64,000 nucleotides of DNA from Centrapalus pauciflorus (GCA_020465985.1 JAANYP010002319.1:486006-550005), one strand, 5' to 3'; shown: positions 22,407 to 35,100, counted from the stretch's first letter. Notes: generated by a model not told the origin, from the sequence alone. A program made the numbers and translations.

Positions 22407-24290
22407 ATTTTTTTATCGTCAATAACATTGACTTTTGTTTTTTTTTTTATCATTTTTAGTAACACTTTTTATTTTTCTATCAATAATAGTAAGGGTGACC
22501 TGCAAACTTGTTTAGCAGGTCACCAATAACTTTTCAGTTATAAAAAATAATAAAATCTTTTCATATTTTTATTAAAAATTAGTAACATATCATATCAACC
22601 AATTTATTTTATTTTTTAAAATTTTATAAACATCAAAATATACTCGATTTAAGTTTCAAAAATTTTGTGAAATTTTATAATAAAGTTTTAGTTTTTAATA
22701 TTCTATTACTATTTATTTATTTTAAAGTTTATTCAATTATATTATTTTTATCGTTGGTTTTTAACTTTATTAAATGTATCTATTTATAATTTTTATTTTT
22801 TCATAACTTTATATTTTTTTTATTTATACTGGTCGTTTATTTACGGCTATATAATATACCATTATTTATTTACGATTATATATAACATGAAAAAAACTAT
22901 GACTCATTATGGTTGTCAGTTTTTCCAAATGAAAAACACTACGAACCATACTGTTTTTTAGTATTTCCGAACAAAAAAATATGAACCAGTCCGGTATTTT
23001 AGTTTTCTAATCTAAATGGATTGTATTTTTTTATTTGAAAAACTAAATATCAGAATGAGTTACAATATTTTTATTCGGAAACATTGTAAACTGGAATAAT
23101 TTATAATTTTTTTGTTGTTAAAAACAAAAAAAAAAAAAATTGAATGGGTTGCAATTAGTTTGTTAGAAAAAAACTAAAACCAGAATGATTTATATTGTTT
23201 TTGTTCAAAAATCTAGAGTATCAATGAGTCGTAATTTTTGTTATTCAGGAAAGCTCAAAACCTGAATGGATCGTAGTTCTTTTCATTTTGGAACGATTAA
23301 AAAACTGAATAATTTGTAATTTTTTAATTCCGAATGAAAAATACCACGACAAATTCGGGCTTTTAGTTTATTTGAAAAACAAAAACTGCGAGTCATTCTT
23401 TGTATAGATTTTTTGAACAAAAAACTATGAACCATTCCGGTCTTTAGATTTTTGCTAACGAAAAAATGGTGACTCATTCATGTTTTTAGTTTCTACGAGT
23501 GGCAAAACCATGAATATTTGCGGATTATAGTTTTTCTGAATGAAAATACTAAGACCCATTTTGATTAAAAGCTTTTCAAATTAAAAAACTACGATACATT
23601 TAGATTGTAAAAACCAAAAACTAGAACGGTTTGCATTATTTTGTTTAGAAAAACTAAAAAAGTATGGTTTTTAGTTTTTCGTTTAAAAGTGAAAATCAAA
23701 ATGATTTGTAGTTTCTTTTCATTCAATTATATATAATCATGAATAAATAATCGAATATTATATAACCTTAAAAAAATAATCAGAATATATTATTAAAAGA
23801 ATTTTAAGGTTATGAAATAATAAAAATCGTAAATAAGTATATTTAATGAAATTAAAAACATAGTTTAGTAATAATATAATTAAATAAACTTTAAATAAAT
23901 CAAAATAATAGAAAATTAAAAACTAAAGTTTTATTATAAAATTTCACAATAAAAATTTAAAGATAAATTAAGTTTATTTTGGTGTTTATGAAATCTTAAC
24001 AGAACTTAACACATAAGAATATATCGGGTTTAATTTATACGTTAATGTTATTGATAAATATATGAAAATGTATTACTATTTTCGATAACTGAAAAGTTGT
24101 TGCTGACCTGCTAAACAAGTTTGCAGGTCACCAGTTACTATTATTGATTAAAAAATAGAAGTTGTTACTATAATAAAAAAATATATAAAAGTTAATATTA
24201 TAAATGATAAAAAAAAATAAATAATGTTACTATTAATGATAAAAATAATAAATATTATTACTATATTTTTGGTTATTTACCTTTAAATTA
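22407..24290. repeat. body of the fold-back element with hairpins and degenerate 55-60-bp repeats
   Basis: No gene. At 22494-22524 GGTGACCTGC and GCAGGTCACC form a 10-bp stem with an 11-nt loop. The same hairpin recurs inverted at about 24102-24132. Between them, from about 22880 to 23720, runs a degenerate repeat in both orientations. Typical words are CATTCNGGTTTTTAGTTTTT and its complement AAAACTNNAATGANTTGTAG. Confidence 0.65.
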
Positions 24291-24509
24291 AAAAGTAAAA
24301 GTACAACCTTATCGATCAAATTAAAGAACCCAGCTCGAATGTCCAATTGATTGTCTCTAGGTCCAAAATCAAGAAGACAATCCATGCACAAAAAAAAAAA
24401 AAAAAAGGGTTGTTTTCAATTGAAAACTAATCAAAATAGATGCAACCATTTTCTTATAAATCAATAAATAATCAAAAGAACATGCCAAAATGCATAAATC
24501 CCCCTTTAA
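24291..24509. other. short AT-rich spacer
   Basis: A poly-A run at about 24390-24405 and no recognisable feature. Confidence 0.5.
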
Positions 24510-24809
24510 GGGAGTGTTATGCTTGCGGAATGAAAATTGAATAAATTAGAATTTAATTTCTGATATAATAATTGATTGTTTGAAGTGTGAAATGATTTTT
24601 CAGACTATCTAAGAACATTTGTGTTGTATGAAATGTTTGGAATCTAAATTTATTAATAGCTAAGAATGAATGAATGATAACCCTTTCAATAATAAATTGT
24701 GATGAAAGTTAAACATATTTTATTCTTTATTTATGTAATCCAAATCTCAAAATACATTATATGCAAATTTCAATTTTTTAAAAATTCATTACGTGATCCA
24801 AACATCTCC
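24510..24809. mobile_element. Tourist-like MITE (PIF/Harbinger) with TAA duplication
   Basis: 300 bp, starting GGGAGTGTTATGC and ending CCAAACATCTCC (reverse GGAGATGTTTGG). It is flanked by TAA at 24507-24509 and 24810-24812. The 3-bp TWA duplication and the G-rich end fit PIF/Harbinger MITEs. Confidence 0.6.
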
Positions 24810-24924
24810 TAACTTTCGAAACATTTATGATATCCATTTGTTGCGTAAATCTCTTTCATTTAGACTCAAACTGAAAGTATTAAAAATGTTTTAAAAACTC
24901 CTACATACAAAGAGAGTTTTTTAC

Positions 24925-25815
24925 TAAAACCTTGTATTTGGTATATTTATTTTTCAAATAGTAGTAGTTTTAATTTTATTTACTAAAAGATAGTAGTTTT
25001 TTGTCTTAAGCCTAATAAAAAATGATGGTTTACACCTAACTTTTTTTTTATTCAAATATTTTATCCAAAAATGGTCGTCTTAATTTTTTTTTTAAATGAC
25101 CTTTTTTTTTTACTCAATTTTTTTTAAAAAAGAATTGTTTTCAAAATTTTTGTTTTTCAAATTGATTCTTTTTCTACACACTACAAACTAAATTACAAAG
25201 ATCAATATTGTTCAATTTTAACCAACAGAGACAAATAACAATATTTTTCAAGTAATCGATCAAACCAACTAAATTTAAAAATAATGCAATGGGTTCATAT
25301 TAGAAAACTAACTTTATCAATACAAATAAAACCATAACATCGTACATGATGTATGATTTTATGTCAAAGTGAGTAAAAAATAATTGAGTGAAAAAATAAT
25401 TGCATGTGTCAACCAAATGAATCATACATGAATCCATCAATTTTAATTTTCAAAATAATCTACTACTAGCAAGCTTCTAATTAATTAATGGATTGAAATT
25501 AAGAATTGATTTTATGATTTTACTCAATCGTACATCAATGAAAATTGTATGATTTCATGTCAAATTTCATATATGTATATGATTTTATGTCAAATTTTCT
25601 TAATGAAATTTAAAATGAGTAAAAAAAGAATTGAGTGAAAAAAAATTATTTCGAAAATTGTATCAAGTTAAAAAAAATAAAAAGAAGAAAAAGAAGAACA
25701 ATTTATAAAAAAATGGCTTTAAAACAAAACTACCATGTTTTAGTAAATAAAACCTAAAGTACTATGTGTTGGTAAATATTTTTTAAAAGTACTATTATTT
25801 GGCTAAAAAAGCTAC
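24925..25815. mobile_element. long inverted-repeat element
   Basis: The left arm contains TAATTTTATTTACTAAAAG and TAGTAGTTTTTTGTCTTAAG; the right arm in reverse has GGTTTTATTTACTAAAACA and TGGTAGTTTTGTTTTAAAG. The arms face each other over about 890 bp. Exact ends and target duplication were not resolved. No gene is inside. Confidence 0.5.
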
Positions 25816-25975
25816 TAATAAATTGGGTTAATAATGAAACCCTCCAATCAAATTTTCTCATATTTCTCAATTAAGTCTTTTTTTTTAAATTGTTTAAGTC
25901 CTTGCTAACTACTACATACAAAGAAAGCTACTATGTTCCTCATTAAACAGTTTAATCATTTTTCCTAAGGGCTAA

Positions 25976-26276
25976 TTGCTAAAAATAGAAACAACTTTGT
26001 ACATTTTTAACATTTATAGCAACATTATTTATTTTTATCATTAATAGCAACAACTTTTACATTTTTTTATCATTTATAGCAGAACTTAAAAAAGTTGTTG
26101 CTATAAATGATAAAAAGAATGCAAAAGTTATTGCTATTAAGGATATAAAATACAAAAGTTGATATTGTTTATATGAAAAAATACAAAAGTTGATACCATT
26201 AGTGACAAAAAATAAATAATGTTGCTATAAATGATAAAAAATCAAAAAGTTGTTACTATTTTTAGTAATTAACTCT
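25976..26276. mobile_element. palindromic MITE
   Basis: Almost the whole 300 bp folds back. Left: CTAATTGCTAAAAATAG, AACAACTTTGTAC, CATTTATAGCAACATT. The right end in reverse: TTAATTACTAAAAATAG, AACAACTTTTTGA, CATTTATAGCAACATT. The same words occur in the fold-back element ends and at 33423-33834, so these belong to one family or superfamily. Confidence 0.65.
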
Positions 26277-26392
26277 TTTCCTAAATGCTAAATGTATAAA
26301 TAAACAGTTTAATGGCTAAATGTGATGAATCTTAAAGTTGGATTGTCAAATATGTGCTTAACCTTTTTAACACCAGCAATTGATCGAGAAAT

Positions 26393-26721
26393 GGGTAAAT
26401 TGCCAACAAAAATAACATGAAATACAAAATTTAACAATAAATGTATTGTGAAAATTTAGACCAAGATAAGTAACATAAAAATTTATTATTACCAAGAAAG
26501 GATATAAATATCAATTTTTAGGTTGCAAAAAGATAATGAAATACTGTTTTTTTTTTTTGCTAAAAAATGAAGCATAAAATAATTTTTTTACATTATTAAT
26601 TGGTTATCGATACCGTTTCTTTGTCAAAATTGAATTTCATATTACATTTCTTGGTCTAAATAATATTACGTTACCTTTATCGTCAAGTTGAATCTTTTTT
26701 AATATTCTTGGCAATTTGCCC
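26393..26721. mobile_element. Mutator-type MITE with 9-bp target duplication
   Basis: 329 bp between exact direct repeats TCGAGAAAT (26384-26392 and 26722-26730). Ends read GGGTAAATTGCCAA and TTGGCAATTTGCCC, near-perfect inverted repeats. The 9-bp duplication is the Mutator hallmark. Non-coding. Confidence 0.8.
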
Positions 26722-27020
26722 TCGAGAAATCTCATCCATTATCATCTGAAATTTGCTTAATTGTTTCTGATTTAAAGGATACTTGGTTGGATTTAATAAC
26801 AATATAGGAAATTTAGAAAGCATGCATGATTCAATGATTAAACTTGATTATGAAAATTTAGGAGCATCACATGAAGAACTATGAATGATTTTAGATTGGA
26901 AGAAATGTCGCCCCTCTCAACATAGATCACACATATATGATATAGGTATATATTTTCCACGCTATGTATTTACGAACAAACTCTCGCCTGTACTAACGTT
27001 GATACAAAATCATATAACTA

Positions 27021-30000
27021 TCACCAAATGAAAATATGTATGAACCAAAATACGGAAGCTGCTATCGCTGAAATCATGATTGATTCAACGTTAGCATAGT
27101 TTGGCAACGAAGGGTATGCCTCGGGAGGAGGAAGCTTGCATTCTTCCCCGTTGAAGTAGACTTTTCGAGGAAAAGCCCATCCTTGCTTAAATGTAAACGT
27201 GTTCTTGTCCTTCTGCATTAGCACTTCTGACTGTACATTTCCAAACGGTCCGGCTTCCATTAACAAATCATTGTAAAACTTCATTCCATAAAACATCCCA
27301 GTGTCATCTGTACAAAGGAAAAGAAGTTAATGATTTTAGAAAACTTTGATGGGAAAATGTTATAAAACATTAACAAACTTTCAGTGTTTTTTCGTTTTGG
27401 TTATTGTACATTTAGTCCGTTTGGTAATTATGATGACCAGTTACTTGTTAAACTGGTTAACATACTGACATGGCTACAATGGGTAATCTTTTAGTTATGT
27501 CGCATGAGGTGTCAATGATGTATGTGACATGTCAATGAGGTGTCAACAACAAGATATCATGTAACTGGCCACGTAAGTACTAAAACTGTCATTGATCATC
27601 AAAATTACCAAACTAGTATGTTAGAAGAAAGTTTAATGACTAAAACAAACTAAACATTACAAGAAAAGTAGACACCTATTGCAACGACATGTGTCGTCGC
27701 AAATAGTGACACTATACTTTTGGCCTTAACCCAGGGGAAAGTCGATGTAAGCTTTTTGGACGACAGTGTCGTTGCAGTAGAGGAGGCCTAAATTTTTTTT
27801 TCCTACTTTTTTGGCACCAAAAACATTCATTTCAGAGTGAAATTCCTTTTTTTTTTACCATGTGACGACTTTTTGACTTTTAGCTACGGTTTTTTTGTCG
27901 TTGCAAATGTCAGATTTCTTGTAGCGAAAGAAAAGTGTAATACCTAAAATGGTCCATGAATGTTTGTTAATATGTTATGACATTTTTGAAACTTTGATTC
28001 ATATTATCGAAAAAAGATGCACGAAAGACGTTGTAAAGGATGGTTAGACTCACTTATGGATTGATAAGGAACTAGCGGCTTGTAATCGAAGCTAAAAACT
28101 TGCGTAACGTTGTTGAGATTTGGGTGTTGTGCAACGAGAGTCCACTGCGTATAGTTGAGTCTGTAATTGAAGTTTGTGACGGCCATCTTTACGCGCCAAT
28201 AATCTTTATAATTCTGCTTTACGTGCCAATGCACACGTATAGGACACATATGATGAGTGCATTGTAGTAGCGGCATGTTGTCTTTTCTTGGAGTGTTTAT
28301 CCCTACCATGGTAAGTTTCGTTGAATCGCTCCTACGTGCACGAAAACAACAAATAGTTAACAATGTTATGAATCATGATCAAATTGATTATCCAAACGAT
28401 CGATCTTATATATAAATGATCTCTTACTTGATACATTTGTCTTTGTTGTGGCAACCACAAGAACAAGCTGGGCAAGGAGTGATGGTTTCATTGTAGAACG
28501 TCGAAAATGACACACAACAAGTTGGATGCCTCGATACCAGAAACTGCGAGAATGTGCATGTTATATTCCACGTCACTGCATCCGGATGATCAAACACTTT
28601 AGGCCGAAATTATCGAGTTAAAACATGAAAGGAAGGGTGAGAATGAATAGCTAAAACGAGTGGGTCCCACGCCTTCCACACCTATCGCTAACCGGTTATT
28701 ACATTCGTTGACAGGTGGCAGTTGCGATCTGTTCAAGCAAATGGGCTAAACTGTCCGACTAAAAAAAACAAATTTATATATAGATTTAAAGATTTTTTTT
28801 TTAGAAAAAACTTGTTAAACACATTTTTTGATAAAAAGTTAACAAAAACTATATTCAAACTTAATCTTTATTATAATGGGCCATTCTAGCGGTCTGGACC
28901 ATCTAGCCCATTATTCAAACATTCAAACGTAACCTTTATTATAATGGGCCAATTTGAACCGTCTGAACCATCTGGCCCATTGAGTCGAAATCACTACTTT
29001 ACGAGCAGAGGTGCACACCAGTCGGATTTTAACCGATTCGGATCGGATTTTATCCCATCCGGTATTTTTTTTGCCAAAAAAACCGGTTTTTTAAATAACC
29101 CGTTCGGATTTTAACCGATTTTGGACACAATAAAATGTAACATGTGTAACTGGTTTCGAATACAAAAAAGCGGTTTTAGAAAAAGCCGGTTATAGAAAAA
29201 TCCGGTTTTTTTTTTTTACTTTTTTTTAAAAAAAAAAATTTAGACTTTCATTTTGGATTTGACCTTTTTTTTAATCATCTATTTGATAAATCTTTCATTT
29301 GAACTTTTATTTTTAATAAAATTGGGCTTTTTAAATTATTTTATAATATATACATTTACAACTTATAAATTATAAACTTATAACTATAATAAAGATAATA
29401 GAACTCCAAAGAAATATAGTTTTGCTCCAATCAAATATGGTTTATATTATATTTGATTATAAATACATAAAAAGCCTAAAATGATAAATTTAATGAGTTA
29501 AAAAATCGGTTTTTTATAACTGGATAATTATCCGGTAAAAATCCAGTCTACCCAAAAAAAATCCGGTCCGGTAATAAAAAACGGGTTTTGGTGTAACCGG
29601 TTTCGGGTCGAAGTCGGATAACCGGATTTTTTGTGCACCTCTGTTCACAAGTAGTATTCTAATCTTTTATAGTTGCACAGAGGATAGAAGTTTTACTTAA
29701 AGCTTGAGTCTTTCTTCTACGATCAGGAGTGAGATAAACCGTAGACGGTACAATGTTGGCCGGCCCACAAGTGTAGCCCGGACCAGGGGCGAGCAAAGTG
29801 AAGTTCTTCGGGAGCTTTACAGTTTTATTCGACGTGCCAGCAAGGCCAACGCTAACTTGAAACGACGAAACAGCACCTGAAGGATCCTGGCCGTACGAAG
29901 ACACCACACCTCCTTTACAGCAATTTGCAATCTGCTGATTGTAAGGAACTCCAGGAAGCAAATCAACAACCACCGGGTCTCGCTTGCAACAATGCGGTAC

Positions 30001-30816
30001 GTTTCCACCTTTAAACTTCGAACAATCTCCTTGTTCGGTTGTTTGGGCTCCCACCATTGACCAAATCACTTCTTTCTTAGCCCAGTTCCATCCGAGCGTC
30101 CACCCCGGACTCATGATGTGCCTATACATTTGGAAATTGTGCATCGTCACGAGCGCCTGCAAGAAATTAATATATAGATTCGATCAGTAAACACGATCGA
30201 ATCGTGGTTTGCAGGTGTATAAAAGCTACAAGAAGCTAACCACATAACCATCAGGAGTCCAGGAGATCACATCCCATTTGATTGTTATATTTCCGAAAGG
30301 ATCCAACGGATCAAACGCCACTAAAATTAAAAAAAAAAAACGGTTATTATATCATAAAAGCAAGAGTTTTAATCGAAAAAAACTAACGTGCTTTTACATT
30401 TTTATTGAATTATCACATCTGTATACTTTTCTGTCATATTCACGTGAGTACTTTGTCTAGAACGGAAAAACCAAACTGATAAAAATATAAAAGTAAGATG
30501 ATTTATATCATATAACATGTAAACAAAAAAAAACCATCATACTTTTTTATAATTTTTATCAGTTTGGTCTCTTAAACATTGAAACTAAAATGAAAAAAAT
30601 GGACGAAATCAATAAAAATGTAAAAATTTGTTGTTATTTTTTTTCAATATAAACCCTGAAAAGAATGGCAACAAACATAATTAACAATATTGGATTCCCA
30701 TGCATACTTGTTCTCTTAGAACACACTAAAAGAAGAAAAACCGAAAACCCGAATTTCAAAACCGAGATAGCCTTGATCGGGTTCCTACAAAACCGATACG
30801 AAGCCTCCAAAACCAT
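27021..30816 (-). CDS. COBRA-like GPI-anchored protein, gene 1
   Basis: Six exons on the minus strand: 30816-30708, 30320-30241, 30156-29697, 28575-28428, 28331-28054 and 27307-27021. The total is 1,362 nt (453 aa), all GT-AG and phase-consistent. The family usually has 430-460 residues. COBRA proteins are secreted, held by a GPI anchor and needed for oriented cellulose deposition. The N terminus has a hydrophobic stretch (FGFSVFLLLV). The COBRA domain follows: FDPLDPFGNITIKWD, SPGWTLGWNW, VIWSMVGAQTTEQGDCSKF, YNQQIANCCKGGV, NFTLLAPGPGYTCGP. The Cys-rich CCVSF motif is at residues 236-240. The last 20 or so residues are hydrophobic, as expected for a GPI signal. By eye it is closer to the COBL4/IRX6 type than to COBRA itself. 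Exon 1 is the least certain; a donor 16 bases upstream is also in phase. Introns hold MITEs. Confidence 0.9.
27365..27654. mobile_element. palindromic MITE in intron 5 of COBRA-like gene 1
   Basis: Left arm GTTTGGTAATTATGATGACC and right arm in reverse GTTTGGTAATTTTGATGATC, with TTAGTCCG against TACTAGT outside. It directly abuts the CACTA-type MITE at 27655. The GAGGTGTCAATGATG-like words near its centre are a short direct repeat. Confidence 0.55.
27655..27926. mobile_element. CACTA-type MITE in intron 5 of COBRA-like gene 1
   Basis: Ends CATTACAAGAAA and TTTCTTGTAGCG are inverted and match the CACTACAAGAAA consensus of plant CACTA elements. AAA flanks both sides (27652-27654, 27927-27929), giving the expected 3-bp duplication. 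Inner inverted words GCAACGACA and GTCGTTGCA support it. Confidence 0.7.
29006..29643. mobile_element. hAT-type MITE in intron 3 of COBRA-like gene 1
   Basis: Ends CAGAGGTGCACA and TGTGCACCTCTG are perfect 12-bp inverted repeats. Flanks TTTACGAG and TTCACAAG agree at 6 of 8 positions, a decayed 8-bp duplication. The body is rich in ACCGGTTTT and CGGATTTTAACCG inverted words. Confidence 0.75.
30468..30574. repeat. fold-back in intron 1 of COBRA-like gene 1
   Basis: ACCAAACTGATAAAAATATA and, inverted, TATAATTTTTATCAGTTTGG face each other across about 40 bp. Probably a small MITE remnant. Confidence 0.5.
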
Positions 30817-31265
30817 TTCGCTAAACTTAAAATGCGCGTCACAGTGAAAGTAAGTTTCTATAAGTGAGCCAGCAACAAAAGAATCACCTTCACTGCATTA
30901 AAAAGGGAAAGAATAAGGTCCCGAATATGATCTTATGATGACATGGAGATCGATAGACGATAGCTTACCTAACGGTGGTTGCGTACACTTTTGTGTGCCC
31001 TCGAGATATTTTTCTAATTCTCGATTCGTTGTTTTAGCCTTTTTGTGTTAACTTGCAGATTGCTGAGATATAAAGCAAGAAATGTGTTGGTGAAGCAACA
31101 AATATCACTAGCAAAAGAGAGTTTAGAGTGATGGCAAGTCATTATCTCCTGTTCAAGTATGAAGATCTGACAATCCATCCATAATCACTGCCTAATGAGA
31201 AAGACTAAACTCCTCTCTTTACCAATAATGTTGGTGATCATTCACCTTACAACGCCCGCATTTTG
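30817..31265. other. upstream region of COBRA-like gene 1
   Basis: This is presumably promoter and 5' leader of the minus-strand gene. No convincing TATA box was found; a weak TTATAG lies about 40 bp upstream of the ATG. No other feature seen. Confidence 0.4.
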
Positions 31266-31990
31266 GTTCGAAAATTATGGGTGTAAACGAGCCGAGCCCA
31301 ACAAGGCTCGCTTGAAATTTGATGGCTTGAGCTCGACCTGTTCTAGATATATTTAAGTGTAAAGGTCGTGTTCGGCTCATGACTTGTTTTATTAGTTCAA
31401 GCTCGACTCGTTTATTACATAAATTTATTATTTTAATGTGTTTGTGTTTTTTTTATTATACAAATTTATTATAAATTTATATGGGTTTAGGTTGCACAAT
31501 ACTATGTTAAGAACGTAATATTCCAAATGTACCGATATGATATACGAAATTTTGTTTTATACATATGAAACATGTATTTTAGTATTCCATACTAGTATGG
31601 TACATTTTTACATTGAAATTGGTTTTTGATACCAAATAGATCCGGGTTTTATGTAAAATATACCATATTGGTATATAAACTAAAATACACGTATCATATA
31701 TATGTGTAAAAAAGGTTCATGTATGTAAAAGAGTTCATGAATTGGTACATTTAAAAAAGCACGTTGATATTATGCACTATGAACCCATTTGTTAGTTAAT
31801 TTACGTATATCTTACATAAATTGTTTAGGCTCGTTTAAACTCGAAAAGTTTGATGACTAAAGCTCGAGCTCGTTAATCAAATGAGCTCCGTATTTAACCA
31901 TAGATTTTTTGAGTTTTTAAAAAGTCGAGTTCGAGATAACAGGTCAAATCACTTACTGAAAATAATTAATATAGATTGCACTCTCAAGAG
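31266..31990. mobile_element. partial hAT-like repeat
   Basis: Starts GGGTGTAAACGAGCCGAGCC, a common plant hAT-MITE end, and has GGCTCGTTTAAACTCGAAAA near 31830. The expected matching right terminus is missing, so it is truncated. No gene. Confidence 0.45.
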
Positions 31991-32101
31991 TCGATATATT
32001 AATCATGGAAGATAGAGACCTAATTCATTAATACAGCTCTTGCTCAATTGTTGTTGTTTCTTTCTTCAAACAACTACATATGATTTGATTTTTAGATCAA
32101 A

Positions 32102-35100
32102 CTATAGGTCAAATTTTAAAAATGATAAAAGATAAAAAGTAGCAACTAGTACTTGTAAAACGACTAGTTGTTCGATATCGAAAACAAGAACCGCTGAATT
32201 TGGAAGAGACGGGTACGACACTGGGAGGGGCATTACGCACTCATCGCCGTTGAAGAAAATTTTACGAGGGAATGCCCAACCATGATTTAATGTGAATATT
32301 TTACGATCTTTTCGCAAAATCATTTCTGAATATACGCTTCCATTTGAACCGGCTTCTAGTAGGAGGTCGTTTTCGCCTACACCATAAAACATGCCTGTAT
32401 CATCTGCATTTTAAAACCAGGGTCGATGAATACACGACAAAATGAGTTTTTCTTGTTTAAATTAACCGATATATTATCACTGACTCATATGACATATAAT
32501 AGCTATATATTTTTTAGTTTGTATTGTACACATTTAGTAATTAACTTTCAAAAGTGTCTTAATTAGATAGTTGAAACGCAAAAAAAAGGATCAATTAGAA
32601 CACTATTAAAAGCTTGATTAACATATGTGCATTGAAAACTTAAGAAGCACAAACTCCATTAAATTTTCAGTTTTGTATAATTAGATTGTAATTAACTTTC
32701 AAAAGTGCCCCTTTAAAACTCAAAATGATGTGTCATTTTACTACATAATTGGAACGCTATGGTAAGTTTTGATTACTATATTCATATATATTGGCACAAA
32801 AACACTTAAAAAGTACATTGCATAAATGTGTACAAACTCAAAAGTACATAACTATTAGACGTCATTTTCCCTTTTAACTTACTTATGGATTGGAAGAGAA
32901 GAAGAGGCTTATAGATAAAGTTGTTAACTTTGGCAACGTTGTCGAGATTCGGATGTTGAGCGACGAGTGTCCATTTTGTGTAGTTTAAATTGTAGTTGAA
33001 GTTAGTGATGGTAATCCGTACGCGCCAATACATCATGTAGTTTCTTTTCACGTGCCAATGAACCCGAACAGAACACATATGTTGAGAGCATCGTTTCACA
33101 GGACCTACGCCCGTGTTACTCCTGTGTTACAAGAATTATTTTAGGATATATACTGATCAAGATTGTTAACCATCGTACGCATATATGCATAATAATATTG
33201 AACTTGTATTCGGGTACATAAATTAAGCTTACATAACACAGTTTTCATTGTTCATGCAGCCACAAGCACACGGAGAACACGGTGTGATCTCGCGATTGTA
33301 AAATGATGACATCGAGACACAACACGTAGGCAATTTTGAAGCCCGCAACTGCGAGTAACTGCACACCACTTGCCATGTCACTGTAGATGGATACAGAGGA
33401 TTAGAAATGGTTTGTGAAAAAGGTTAATTGCGATAAATAGCAACCTACTTTGCTAAAGCTTACAATTATAGCAATTTATTTTGAATTTTACTAGTTATAG
33501 CAATAAAAATTCTAATTTTTTATGATTATAGCAATCTACTTTGAGATATACATGCTATAGTAATCAAATTTCTTAGCAACTAGTTTTGAATTATCTAGGA
33601 TTATTTAATTTCATGATTATAAATCGATAAAACTATACATATCATAAATTTAATCACTGAGTAATTATTTCCCCTAAAGAAATTGAAGGTCGTTTAAAAA
33701 TTGACTTATCATAACTGGATAGTTGTTATAATTATTAAAATTAAAAAATAGATTGTTATATTTGGTAAAATTTATAGTAGATTGCTATAATTGTAAATTT
33801 TAACAAAGTAGATCGTTATTTCTTGCAATTACTCGTTGTAAAAAAGATAAGTTAAACTCTATATCCTTGAGGAAACTTGAAATTAACTTACTCAAAGCTC
33901 GATTCTTTCTACGGCCACCGGATGATAACGAAACAGAAGATGGAACAATGGAAACCGGACTACAGGTATATCCTTGATTGGGACCGAGCAAGGTGAAATT
34001 CTTCGGTGGACTGACTGTTCTATACGTATTGCCCGAGTTCCCAACACTCAACTGAAATGCCGAGAGCGAACCAGAAGAATCTTGGCCTAGTGAACTTAAG
34101 ATACCGCCCTTGCAACAGTTAAGAAACTGCTGGTTGTAAGGTGCTCCTGGCTGCATATCGATGATTCTTGGATTCTTCTCACAAGAATGAGGAATGTTAC
34201 TCGAAAACTCCTTGCAGTCTCCCTGATCGTTCGCTTGAGCTCCCACCATCGACCAGATTATTTCCTTTTTTTCCCATGTCCATCCTAAGGTCCATCCAGG
34301 ACTCTCGATTTGTCGATACATTTGATAATTTTGTATCTTCACCACAGCCTGCAAATCACTCATCTCATGTAACAGTCACATTTCGTTACAGGGAAGATGA
34401 CGCCTAATGGCTATATACTTTTGAGTTTGTACCAATTGATGCTATGTACTTTCTTTATACATATTTACTAGTCATTCTTTTAAAAGTGTTTCAAATAGGT
34501 AGTTGAATTACCTGCAAAATAATGTCTAATACGTATAAATTCAAAAGTACATAGTTATTAGGCATTATTTTTCTTTTATTATAAAACTTCAAATTAAACT
34601 ATACCACATAGCCATCCGGAGTCCATGAAACAACATCCCAAGTAATCGTTATGTTTGCTGTTGGATCAAAATGATCATATGCCGCCACTATAACTACAAC
34701 AAATATGAGAAGTTCAATCATTTCTTTAACGGTTTATTATTTAAAAAAAAAAACAATATGTTTTCATGTTATATTCGTTTTCGTCTCCCATGCTATTTTT
34801 TTTTCCAAAAAAGTGCTCAAGTCAATTTTTCCTTTTTGGTTCAGTGAAATTTGGCTATAAGAACCCGGTTTTTAGTTTTTAAAAAAACTCAGTTTACCAA
34901 TTATAATCGGGCTCTAATAGTCAAATTTTACAAAACTAGGAAAAAAAATTTAAGTTGAGGACTTTTCTAGAAAAAAAAAAGAATATTGAATGACGAAAAT
35001 ACAAAAACCGTGAAACCATGTTGGTTTTTTTTTTTTCCTAATGTACCGAATTAAAAGTTCGAAACAAAAACATTAATATATTAAGGAACTATGTTCTAAC

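Larger units (their letters stand above)
14899..24290. mobile_element. fold-back TIR element, interrupted by the MULE-OTU element
   Basis: The left end (14899-14976) and the reverse complement of the right end (24290 leftward) align through TAATTTAAGGGCAAATGATC versus TAATTTAAAGGTAAATAACC and on through CATTATTTATTTTTT. The alignment then jumps the 7.4-kb MULE-OTU block and resumes at 22415 with TATCRTC and GGTGACCTGC. Without the insertion the element would be about 2 kb. It is non-coding and ends in long inverted repeats. This interrupted alignment is direct evidence of nesting. Confidence 0.75.

Noticed and set aside
30665..30847. Plus-strand frame upstream of COBRA-like gene 1
   Set aside because: It is the complement of exon 1 of the minus-strand gene.
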